DNA of 64,000 bases from Frigoribacterium sp. PvP032 (lineage in GTDB: Bacteria; Actinomycetota; Actinomycetes; Actinomycetales; Microbacteriaceae). Of the stretch, positions 9,030 through 16,341 are shown in pieces. Made by a program: the position numbers and the translations under genes. The notes under the pieces were generated by a model. That model saw nothing but the letters and a program-made list of their open reading frames with translations. It was not told the origin of the DNA and searched no databases. How positions within the stretch are numbered: position 1 is the first letter of the stretch; every line of letters begins with the position of its first letter. The stretch lies in the NCBI RefSeq assembly GCF_017833035.1, contig NZ_JAFIBM010000001.1:1488001-1552000 (forward strand), given 5' to 3'.

Positions 9030-10013
9030 CTAGCCCTTCGTGGCGCCGGCCAGCAGGCCGCGGACGAAGAACCGCTGCAGGGCGAAGAACACGATCAGCG
9101 GCACGATGATCGAGATGAACGCCCCGGCCGTGAGCAGCTCCCACGACTGGCCGTACGAGCCCGAGAGGTCCTGCAGGGCCTTGGTGATCGGCAGCCCCTG
9201 CCCCGAGGTGAACACCGTCGCCACGAGCAGGTCGTTCCACACCCACAGGAACTGGAAGATGCCGAAGGAGGCGATGGCCGGCATCGACAGCGGCAGCACG
9301 ATGCGGAAGAAGACCTGGCCGTGACCGGCGCCGTCCATGCGGGCCGCCTCGATCACCTCCGCCGGGATCTCGGAGATGAAGTTGTGCAGCATGAAGATCG
9401 CCAGGGGGAGGGCGAAGATCGTGTGCGCGATCCACACCTTGGCGAACGAGCCGTCGAGCCCGTTCACCCCGAGGCCGGGGAGGATGTACAGGCCGCCGAC
9501 CCGGAGACCGTCGGAGAAGAGCCGGAGCAGCGGCACGAGGGCCATCTGGATCGGCACGATCTGCAGGGCGAAGACGAGCACGAACATCGTGTTGCGGCCC
9601 TTGAAGTCGATCCAGGCGAAGGCGTAGGCCGCGAGGCTGGCGATCGTGATCGGGATGAGCGCCGCGGGCAGCGTGATGACGAGCGAGTTGAAGAACGCCT
9701 TGCCGAGGGTGAGGCTGTCGCCCGAGTTGAACGCGTTGACGTAGTTGTCGAGCGTGAACCCCGGGTTGGCGAAGACGGTCCACCAGCCGGTCGTCTTGAT
9801 GTCGTTCGCGGGGCGGAACGACGAGATGAACAGGCCGGCGGTCGGCAGCGTCCAGATGGCGGCGATGATCAGCGCCGCGATGGTGGCGCCACGGCTCGTG
9901 GTGCCCTTCTTCAGCTTGCCGCTCGAGCTCTCGACGGCGGCGAGGCCGCGCTTCAGCTGGCGCTCGGTGCCCGAGCCGACGGCGACCCCGACGGGGGTGG
10001 GGGTGGCGGTCAT
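9030..10013 (-). CDS. carbohydrate ABC transporter permease (MalG type)
   Basis: 327 residues, six predicted membrane helices after a 40-residue cytoplasmic N-terminus. The EAA loop that contacts the ATPase is visible: AEVIEAARMDGAGHGQVFFRIVLPLSMP region. C-terminal FFALQRFFVRGLLAGATKG is typical of MalG-type permeases. Last gene of the operon; its ATG overlaps the stop of the upstream permease by four bases. No ATPase gene is adjacent, so a shared MsmK/UgpC-type ATPase encoded elsewhere is likely, as is common in actinobacteria. Confidence 0.93.
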   Translation of the reverse strand: MTATPTPVGVAVGSGTERQLKRGLAAVESSSGKLKKGTTSRGATIAALIIAAIWTLPTAGLFISSFRPANDIKTTGWWTVFANPGFTLDNYVNAFNSGDSLTLGKAFFNSLVITLPAALIPITIASLAAYAFAWIDFKGRNTMFVLVFALQIVPIQMALVPLLRLFSDGLRVGGLYILPGLGVNGLDGSFAKVWIAHTIFALPLAIFMLHNFISEIPAEVIEAARMDGAGHGQVFFRIVLPLSMPAIASFGIFQFLWVWNDLLVATVFTSGQGLPITKALQDLSGSYGQSWELLTAGAFISIIVPLIVFFALQRFFVRGLLAGATKG

Positions 10014-11149
10014 CGGATCTCCCTCTGCTTCTGGATCTGGCGGGCGTTGTAGATGACGATCGGCAGGACGAGCACGAACAGGATCACGGCCAGCGCCGAG
10101 CTGTAGCCGGTGCGGCTGCCGAGCTGGAACTGGCGCACCATCTCGAACGCGAGGATGGTCGTGTCGTTCCGGCCGCCGGTCATCGCCGAGACGATGTCGT
10201 AGACCTTCAGCGAGGCGATCGAGATGGTCGTGAGCACGACGATGATCGTGGTGCGGATGCCGGGGACGGTGATGTGCCGGAACGCCTGGAAACCGTTCGT
10301 CCCGTCGAGCGAGGCAGCTTCGAGCTGCTCGGCGGGGACGCCCTTGATGGCCGCGGACAGCACGGTCATCGCGAAGCCGGCCTGGGTCCAGATCAGCACG
10401 ATCACGAGCAGCAGGGTGTTCCACGGCTCGAGGCCGAGCCAGTCGACGGGCTGGCCGCCGAAGCCGACGAGGATGCCGTTCAGCAGGCCGATCTGGTCGC
10501 CCTGGCGGATGTCGTAGAAGAACTTGAAGATGATCGACGCGCCCACGAACGAGATGGCCATGGGCATGAAGACGAGCAGCTTGAGGAACTTCTCGCCGCG
10601 GCTCTTGTCGATGAACACCGCGTAGGCGAGGCCGATCGCGGTGGCGGTGATCGGGGCGAGCAGCACCCAGACCAGCGTGTTGCCGAAGGCGGTGAGCCCG
10701 TCGGGGCTGGTGAAGACCCAGATGAAGTTGTCGAGGCCGGCGAAGCCCGACCCGTCGTTCTTCATGAACGCCTGGCCTGCCGTGGTGATGGTGGGGTAGA
10801 TCAGGCCGATCAGCAGGAAGAACACGGCCGGCGTCATGAACGCGATGAGCTGGAGCGAGTAGCCGGCCCCGCGCTTCGAGCGGTAGTCGAGCAGGAACAG
10901 CCCGCCGCCGAGGACGGCCGCGATCGCCGCGACCCAGATGACCGACTGGTAGAGGCCGAAGGCGAGCAGCACCACGACGGGCACGACGACGCAGACGGCG
11001 AGGCGGAGGATCGTGTACTGCAGGCCGCGGCGGGGCGCGAACTCGACGAAGACGAGCACGACGCCGACCAGCGCCGCGAAGGCGAGCAGGATCAGGGGGA
11101 TCTGGGCCAGGGGCGGGATGCCCGCCAACCACTGGAAGAAACTGGACAT
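10010..11149 (-). CDS. carbohydrate ABC transporter permease (MalF/AglF type)
   Basis: 379 residues. The start is the ATG at 11149 (MSSFFQWLAGIPPLAQ) preceded by AAAGGGA. About 90 extra N-terminal residues with three or so hydrophobic segments precede the six-helix permease core. The EAA loop AEQLEAASLDGTNGFQAFRHITVP is present. It pairs with the downstream permease as the membrane heterodimer. Length and extra N-terminal helices resemble alpha-glucoside permeases of the Agl system. Confidence 0.92.
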   Translation of the reverse strand: MSSFFQWLAGIPPLAQIPLILLAFAALVGVVLVFVEFAPRRGLQYTILRLAVCVVVPVVVLLAFGLYQSVIWVAAIAAVLGGGLFLLDYRSKRGAGYSLQLIAFMTPAVFFLLIGLIYPTITTAGQAFMKNDGSGFAGLDNFIWVFTSPDGLTAFGNTLVWVLLAPITATAIGLAYAVFIDKSRGEKFLKLLVFMPMAISFVGASIIFKFFYDIRQGDQIGLLNGILVGFGGQPVDWLGLEPWNTLLLVIVLIWTQAGFAMTVLSAAIKGVPAEQLEAASLDGTNGFQAFRHITVPGIRTTIIVVLTTISIASLKVYDIVSAMTGGRNDTTILAFEMVRQFQLGSRTGYSSALAVILFVLVLPIVIYNARQIQKQREIR

Positions 11150-11228
11150 CGCTGTCCCTTTCACGTTCGGGTACCAGGGCGTTCGGGCGCAGGCGAGGGG
11201 AGGGGAGGGCTGCGCCCGACGGGGATGC

Positions 11229-11264
11229 GTGAGGGGCCGCCGCCGCACGGCGACGGCCCCTCAC
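11229..11264 (-). terminator. attenuator-like hairpin between binding-protein and permease genes
   Basis: Perfect 11-base arms GTGAGGGGCCG (11229–11239) and CGGCCCCTCAC (11254–11264). Placed between the solute-binding gene and the permeases. Hairpins here commonly reduce read-through or protect the upstream message, giving an excess of binding protein; that role is inferred. Confidence 0.6.
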
Positions 11265-11278
11265 GGCGGGGTTGCTGG

Positions 11279-12637
11279 CTAGCTGGTGTAGCCGGCCTGG
11301 ATCTCCTCCAGAACCGAGTCGGTGTCCGTGCCGTCGATCCAGTCGACCATGCCCTTCCAGAAGCTGTCGGAGCCGACCGACTTGGGCATCAGGTCGGACC
11401 CGTCGAAGCGGAACGTGGTGTCGGTGCCCTGCAGGATCTCGACGGCGCTCTTCAGCAGGTCGCTGCCGGCGTTCTCCGGGTCGAGGCCCTTGTTGGCCGA
11501 GATGACGCCTCCGAGCGAGACGCGGCTGTTGGCCCAGTCGGCGCTGGCGAGGTACGCCTGCACCTTGGCGGTGTCGTCGTCGTTCGAGAACGCGGCGACG
11601 AACTCACCGCCGCCGGTGACGGCAGCCGGGTCGTCCTCCTTCATCGGCGGGGTCAGGAAGGCCCAGACGTCGCCGTCCTCGGCGACCGTGGCCGGTGTGC
11701 CGTCGGCGTTGTTCGCGGCGGTCAGGAAGCCCTCGAAGAACGAGGCCTGGTGCGTCAGCGCGCAGCTGCCGTTCGCCACGTTCGTGGCGACGTCGCCGAA
11801 CGCCGTGGAGTTGATCGACTTCACGTCGCCGTAGCCGGCGTTGACCATCGTCGGGTCCTGCAGGATCGTGCCGACGGAGTCGAACGCGGCCTTGATCTCG
11901 GGGTCGGTGAACTTCGTGTCGCCCGAGACCCACGAGTCGTAGGCGTCGGGGCCGGCCTCGCGGAGCACGAGGTCCTCGACCCAGTCGGTGCCGGGCCAGC
12001 CCGAGGCCTCGCCCGAGTTGAAGCCGGCGCACCAGGGCGCCGTGCCGGTCTTCTCCTGGATGGTCTTCGAGACCTCGACGAGCTCGTCGTAGGTCTTGGG
12101 GATCTCGACGCCCCACTCCGCGAACTTGGCGGGGGAGTACCAGACGTAGCCCTTGACGCTGGCCATCAGCGGAGCGCCGTACTGGGTGCCGTCGACCTGG
12201 CCGTACTTCTGCCAGTCCTCCGACCAGCCTTCCTTGACGTTCGCGAGCGCGTCGGCCGGGAGCTCCTGCACCTTGCCCGACTTCACCGTGTCGGCGAGCA
12301 GGCCGGGCTGAGGGAAGATCGCGAGGTCGGGGGTGTCGCCGCCCTGGACCTTGATGCCGATCTGCTTCTCGAACTCCTTGTCGCCCGTGTACTTGATGTC
12401 GATGTCGTTCTGCTTCTCCCAGTCCGCCCAGGACTGCTCGAGCAGGGTCGCCTCGTCGCCGTTGATCGTGCCGTAGATGTTCACGACGCCGTCGGCCGTG
12501 CCGACGGATCCGCCCGCGTCGCCGCCGGCGTTCGGGTCGTTGGGGTCCGCGCTTCCGGAGCAGCCGACCAGCAGGAAGCTGGATGCGGCCAGGATGGCCA
12601 GGGGGCCGGTGAACCTGCGGTGCAGGGATGCTCGCAT
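11279..12637 (-). CDS. aglE: alpha-glucoside-type ABC transporter substrate-binding lipoprotein (AglE-like)
   Basis: 452 residues. The lipoprotein signal ends in the lipobox FLLVGC (Cys26), followed by a disordered Gly/Asp linker. The body closely follows my recollection of AglE-type binding proteins, notably TPDLAIFPQPGLLAD, APWCAGFNSGEASGWPGTDW and VEDLVLREAGPDAYDSWV. It would deliver alpha-glucosides (sucrose, maltose or trehalose class) to the two downstream permeases. ATG at 12637 preceded by GAGGAG. First gene of the operon, with promoter and palindromic operator candidates upstream. The exact sugar is not determinable. Confidence 0.9.
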   Translation of the reverse strand: MRASLHRRFTGPLAILAASSFLLVGCSGSADPNDPNAGGDAGGSVGTADGVVNIYGTINGDEATLLEQSWADWEKQNDIDIKYTGDKEFEKQIGIKVQGGDTPDLAIFPQPGLLADTVKSGKVQELPADALANVKEGWSEDWQKYGQVDGTQYGAPLMASVKGYVWYSPAKFAEWGVEIPKTYDELVEVSKTIQEKTGTAPWCAGFNSGEASGWPGTDWVEDLVLREAGPDAYDSWVSGDTKFTDPEIKAAFDSVGTILQDPTMVNAGYGDVKSINSTAFGDVATNVANGSCALTHQASFFEGFLTAANNADGTPATVAEDGDVWAFLTPPMKEDDPAAVTGGGEFVAAFSNDDDTAKVQAYLASADWANSRVSLGGVISANKGLDPENAGSDLLKSAVEILQGTDTTFRFDGSDLMPKSVGSDSFWKGMVDWIDGTDTDSVLEEIQAGYTS

Positions 12638-12711
12638 GGTGATCTCCTCATCGAGTTGCGATGCACCTGACCTGCTCGTGCTGCCGAGCCGGGCCAGTGC
12701 CGCGCACGTCG

Positions 12712-12731
12712 TCGTCGACGCGCGTCGACGA
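12712..12731. promoter_or_regulatory. 20-bp perfect palindrome, candidate LacI-type operator
   Basis: TCGTCGACGCGCGTCGACGA is a perfect palindrome centred on CpG, the hallmark of LacI-family operators. It starts 75 bases upstream of the binding-protein start and abuts a possible promoter read on the minus strand (TTGCGC at 12757–12762, 17-base spacer, GACACT at 12734–12739). It would cover the transcription start. The adjacent LacI-type regulator is the obvious candidate ligand. Confidence 0.6.
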
Positions 12732-12733
12732 TG

Positions 12734-12762
12734 AGTGTCACACACGCGCAGGAGGCGCGCAA
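12734..12762 (-). promoter_or_regulatory. candidate promoter of the agl-type operon
   Basis: On the minus strand, TTGCGC (-35) and GACACT (-10) are separated by 17 bases; the palindrome follows immediately downstream. The match to consensus is moderate. Confidence 0.4.
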
Positions 12763-12771
12763 CAAGGCTTC

Positions 12772-13845
12772 TTAGCGGCGCGCCGCACCGGGACGCTCAG
12801 AAGACGCGGCGGCGGCGCGGGGACCGCTCGACGCCGGCGCCGAGCTGCCCCGCACCACGAGCTGAGGGGCGACCAGGAGGTGCGGCGCGTCCTGACGGCG
12901 CCCCTCCAGCCGGTCGACGAGATGGTCCACCGCGGCCGCCGCGAGCTCGACCCCGGGCGGCGAGACCGTGGTCAGGGGCGGCGAGGTCATGTCCGCGGCG
13001 AGGTCGCCGATGCTCAGGGCCACCACCGACACGTCCCGGGGGACGGAGCAGCCCGCGAAGGCCGCCGCCTGGACGAAGCCGGCCAGCGCGGTCTCGTTGA
13101 ACGCGACCACCGCGGTGGGACGCGCCGGTGACGCCTCGAAGACGTCGAAGGCCGCGCGGCCTCCCGTGACGGAGACGGCGGCGTGGTGCACCTCGAGGGC
13201 GAGGCCGGCGGCGCACGCGGCGTCGCCGAGCGAGCGGGACGCCCGGGCGAGCGGGCCCGAGCCGCGCTCGTGCGGGCCGACCGACTGGCTGAGGAAGAAC
13301 GCCCGCTCGTGGCCGAGGCTCGTCAGGTGCTCGACGGCGAGGCGCCCCAGGGCCTCGTAGTCGGCGTCGACGAACCAGAGGCCGGCCACGTCGTCGGGGC
13401 GGCCGATGTTCGTGAACGGGACCCGCGCCTCCGTCAGGACCGCGACCCGGTCGTCCTCGGGCGTCAGCTCCATCAGCACGACCCCGTCGACGAGGCCCTC
13501 GCTCACGAGGCTCTCGAGACCCTCGACGTCGTCGATCGGCGTCGACCAGAGGAGGAGGTGGTAGCCGCGTTCCCGGGCCCGGTCCGTGGCCGCGGCGACG
13601 TACTCGAACTCCGACGACGTGACGCCGCGCCGCCCGTACGGGTAGTGCAGTGCCAGGATGCCGCCCCGAGACCCGGCGAGGCCCCTGGCGAACGCGTTCG
13701 GCGTGTAGTTGAGCTCGACCATGGCAGCCTCGACCCGGCGCCGGGTCGCGTCCGAGATGGTCCGACGGCCGCTGAGGGCGTACGAGACGGTGCTCGACGA
13801 GACGCCGGCCAGGCGCGCCACGTCGTCACGGGTCGCTGGTGCCAT
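12772..13845 (-). CDS. LacI-family transcriptional regulator
   Basis: 357 residues. N-terminal LacI helix-turn-helix with hinge: TRDDVARLAGVSSSTVSYAL … RRRVEAAMVELNYTPN (residues 5–50). A periplasmic-binding-like sensor domain follows (HYPYGRRGVTSSEF, VDGVVLMELTPEDD, FNETALAGFVQAA). The last 25 residues are a low-complexity Ala/Ser/Arg tail. ATG at 13845 with AGGTGG upstream. It lies directly upstream of, and in the same orientation as, the alpha-glucoside transporter and is most likely its repressor. Its own -10 (TATGCT, 13877–13882) sits inside a GCGCTC/GAGCGC inverted repeat, hinting at autoregulation. Confidence 0.92.
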   Translation of the reverse strand: MAPATRDDVARLAGVSSSTVSYALSGRRTISDATRRRVEAAMVELNYTPNAFARGLAGSRGGILALHYPYGRRGVTSSEFEYVAAATDRARERGYHLLLWSTPIDDVEGLESLVSEGLVDGVVLMELTPEDDRVAVLTEARVPFTNIGRPDDVAGLWFVDADYEALGRLAVEHLTSLGHERAFFLSQSVGPHERGSGPLARASRSLGDAACAAGLALEVHHAAVSVTGGRAAFDVFEASPARPTAVVAFNETALAGFVQAAAFAGCSVPRDVSVVALSIGDLAADMTSPPLTTVSPPGVELAAAAVDHLVDRLEGRRQDAPHLLVAPQLVVRGSSAPASSGPRAAAASSERPGAARR

Positions 13846-13870
13846 GCTCGTCCACCTCGTCGTCGGTCGT

Positions 13871-13889
13871 GCGCTCAGCATACGAGCGC
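13871..13889 (-). promoter_or_regulatory. candidate regulator promoter inside an inverted repeat
   Basis: GCGCTC (13871–13876) and GAGCGC (13884–13889) flank a minus-strand TATGCT, a good -10. The arrangement suggests autoregulation of the LacI-type gene, but the repeat differs from the 12712–12731 palindrome. Confidence 0.35.
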
Positions 13890-13924
13890 AGACCGTGATG
13901 AGCGACGAGCGTCGGGTGGGGGCC

Positions 13925-14018
13925 GCGGCCTGCGCGGGCCACACCGGCCGCGGTGCCTGTTGGTCCAGACCGGCGCGGCCCGCTCCGGCCGTGGGCGGCC
14001 TACGCGGGCCACACCGGT
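13925..14018. repeat. direct repeat spanning the alkB stop codon
   Basis: GCGGCCTRCGCGGGCCACAC plus CGG occurs at 13925–13947 and 13995–14017 with one difference, 70 bases apart. The right copy contains the alkB stop (TAG on the minus strand); in the left copy the stop position reads CAG. The left copy looks like a duplicated alkB 3' end. Confidence 0.7.
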
Positions 14019-14668
14019 CTGAACTGCACGGAGATGCGCGGACCGACGGCCTTGCGGGTCTTGGCGATCGCGTGCTCGTGGGTGCGCTGGCAGCTGCCGC
14101 CCATCACGAGCAGGTCGCCGTGGCCGAGGGGGAAGCGCTGCACCCGGCCCGTGCGCCGTGACCGGACCGCCAGGGTGCGCGGCGCGCCCAGCGACAGGAT
14201 GCCCACCATCGTGTCGCGGTCGATCGTGCGGCCGACCCGGTCGCCGTGCCAGGCGATGCTGTCGTCGCCCGTGCGGTAGAAACAGAGCCCCGCGCGGCGG
14301 AACAGCTGCTCGGCGGGGGCAGCCCGTCGGGTCGAGTACCACTGGTTGAGCTCGTCACGCGCCGTGCCGAGCACGGGGTCGGGCAGGACGTCGTGCTCGC
14401 CGTACGACGACACCAGCCGCGGCACCTCGACCACGCGGTCGTACATCGTCCGGGTGTCGGCCTGCCACGAGACCTCGGCGACGAGGCGCTCGAACATGGC
14501 GTCGCTGCCCGTCGCCCAGCCGGGCACGAGGTCGAGCCACGCGCCGTCGTCGAGGGGCAGGTGCTGCACGGCCCCGTCGAGGTCGCGGAGCCCCGTGCCG
14601 TGCCCCGGTCCGGAGCCTGCCTCGTCGTCGAGGCCGTCCAGCAGCGAGGAGGTGAAGGTCGTGGTCAT
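14000..14668 (-). CDS. alkB: alpha-ketoglutarate-dependent DNA dealkylase AlkB
   Basis: Fe(II)/2-oxoglutarate dioxygenase that removes alkyl lesions such as 1-methyladenine and 3-methylcytosine from DNA. 222 residues. Iron ligands: WHGD gives His141 and Asp143, with a distal His in RTHEHA (197 or 199). The 2-oxoglutarate arginines are in RISVQFR (Arg211, Arg217). FYRTGDDSIAWHGD matches the family's substrate lid/HxD block. ATG at 14668. A perfect SOS box lies 22 bases upstream, so expression should be LexA-controlled. Its 3' end is partly duplicated downstream. Confidence 0.93.
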   Translation of the reverse strand: MTTTFTSSLLDGLDDEAGSGPGHGTGLRDLDGAVQHLPLDDGAWLDLVPGWATGSDAMFERLVAEVSWQADTRTMYDRVVEVPRLVSSYGEHDVLPDPVLGTARDELNQWYSTRRAAPAEQLFRRAGLCFYRTGDDSIAWHGDRVGRTIDRDTMVGILSLGAPRTLAVRSRRTGRVQRFPLGHGDLLVMGGSCQRTHEHAIAKTRKAVGPRISVQFRPVWPA

Positions 14669-14690
14669 GCTCCGCAGCCTAGCCGATCGT

Positions 14691-14706
14691 TCGAACACGC
14701 GTTCGA
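14691..14706 (-). promoter_or_regulatory. LexA (SOS) box upstream of alkB
   Basis: TCGAACACGCGTTCGA matches the actinobacterial LexA consensus TCGAAC-N4-GTTCGA in every fixed position. It lies 22 bases upstream of the alkB ATG, between alkB and the preceding beta-propeller gene, where it can only sensibly control alkB. Confidence 0.85.
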
Positions 14707-14718
14707 TCGACGTGGACG

Positions 14719-16341
14719 TCACCAGCGGGGCGACACGACGTCGCGCGCCGCGGGCCCCGTGAGCTCGTGGGCCACCCCGTCGACGTCGACGTCGACCAGC
14801 ACCCCGCCCCAGAACGACACCTGCAGTCGACCTTGGTAGACCCAGAGCCGTTCGCCGGAGGACCGGTCGAAGGCCACGACCGTCGAGCGGCCGCCCGAGC
14901 TGCCGTAGGCGAACGCGTACCCGACGGTGCGTCCGGTCGCCGCCGGCACCGCACCTCCCGGCAGCTCGACGACCGACGTCGTCGCCCCGTCCGCGCCGTC
15001 GAGCACGCGGAGGGCCAGCGCCCCGTCGCCCCCGGTCGGCGCCGCGGCGAAGAGGTCGTCGTCGGTCTGGCCGGCGAGGCCGTCGACGCTGACGGCTCCC
15101 CGGCGCTCGTGGCTCCAGCGGGTCTCGCCCGTGTCCCAGTCGACGCAGCTCACGCGGTCCTCCGCGACGTCGGTCACCACGAGGCAGCTGCGCGCCGCGC
15201 TCGGCGCCCCCTGCAGCTCGGACGACGTCGTCCACCGGGTGCGACCGTCGAGGTCGACGGCCGTGAAGCCGCCCGAGCGGCCCGACGTCGACACGATCAG
15301 GTCGTCGTGCACGAGCGGCCCGACCAGGGCGTCGAGCCGGGTGCCCCAGTCGCGCTGGCGCCCCGTCGTCGGGTCGACGGCGACCGTGCCCTCCGAGGTC
15401 GAGACCAGGGCGCGGTCCGGCAGCGCGAGGACGACGCCCGTCGTCGTGCCGGCACCCCGCCACGTCACGTGCCCCAGGTCGCTCGCGTCCCGGACCTCGT
15501 AGCGGTAGGCGCCGCCCGCTGACGGCTGCCGTCCCGTGAGGACGACCTGCCCCTCCGACTGGAACTGGTCGCTGTCCGTGGTCCTCCAGGGCGCGGAGCC
15601 GTCGACGACCCTCCCCGTCGCCGGGTCGAGGGACACGAGCTTCGAGAGCGTGCCGCCGGACGTCCGCAGGAGGAGCCGGTCGGGGGCGCCCTCCGGGCCG
15701 ATCGCCGACGCGGACAGCACCTCGGCGCCCTCGAGGTCGCCCAGGTCGTCGAAGTCGTCCCGTGCGTCGTGCACCCAGGCGATCCGGCCGTCCCGCGTGT
15801 CGAGCAGCGCGACCCGCGACCCCACCCGGCTCGTGTCGCTGCCGCAGCCCGAGTCGTTGGCGAACCCGTAGGTCCAGGCCGGGGCGGCGCGCACGAGCAC
15901 GAGGCCGTCGTCGCCGACCGGCACCGACGGGAACCGCAGGCAGAGCGCGGGCGCGCCGGGGGCGAGCGCGCCGGCGAGGTCGGCGGTCCAGCCGGAGGCG
16001 GTCGGCGCCTCCCGCAGGTCGACGGTCGAGGTGCCCTGCCAGGGCGAGAGCCCGCCGTAGACCGGCTGGCCGGGCACGAGGGCGGCGGTGACCGCCACGG
16101 CGGCGACCACCAGGGCGAGGTAGCCGAGCCCGAGGCGACGAGCGGGGGCGAGCCCGCGCCACCACCGCGGGCCGGGCTCCGGCGGACGGCGCGACGGGCT
16201 GCCGGGCGTGGGCGGGTGCTGCTGCCCGGCCGCCGCCTCCTCGGCAGCTGTCGCTCGTCCGTCGGGCGTCGTCGTCGGCTTCTCCCAGACCACGGCGGCG
16301 CTCGGCCGGGAGGGCAGCCACCGGTCGTCCGGCGCCGTCAC
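14719..16341 (-). CDS. membrane-anchored PQQ-like beta-propeller protein (copy 2)
   Basis: 540 residues. A proline-rich cytoplasmic N-terminus (1–65) is followed by one membrane helix (about 71–90, LGLGYLALVVAAVAVTAALV). The large extracytoplasmic part has repeated blades of the PQQ-binding-like type (LDTRDGRIAWVHDA, VDPTTGRQRDWGTR, VDWDTGETRWSHE, FDRSSGERLWVYQ). No catalytic motif is visible. Function unknown; such propellers often bind proteins or wall components. The ATG overlaps the stop of an upstream paralogue by four bases (16338–16341). Confidence 0.8.
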   Translation of the reverse strand: MTAPDDRWLPSRPSAAVVWEKPTTTPDGRATAAEEAAAGQQHPPTPGSPSRRPPEPGPRWWRGLAPARRLGLGYLALVVAAVAVTAALVPGQPVYGGLSPWQGTSTVDLREAPTASGWTADLAGALAPGAPALCLRFPSVPVGDDGLVLVRAAPAWTYGFANDSGCGSDTSRVGSRVALLDTRDGRIAWVHDARDDFDDLGDLEGAEVLSASAIGPEGAPDRLLLRTSGGTLSKLVSLDPATGRVVDGSAPWRTTDSDQFQSEGQVVLTGRQPSAGGAYRYEVRDASDLGHVTWRGAGTTTGVVLALPDRALVSTSEGTVAVDPTTGRQRDWGTRLDALVGPLVHDDLIVSTSGRSGGFTAVDLDGRTRWTTSSELQGAPSAARSCLVVTDVAEDRVSCVDWDTGETRWSHERRGAVSVDGLAGQTDDDLFAAAPTGGDGALALRVLDGADGATTSVVELPGGAVPAATGRTVGYAFAYGSSGGRSTVVAFDRSSGERLWVYQGRLQVSFWGGVLVDVDVDGVAHELTGPAARDVVSPRW

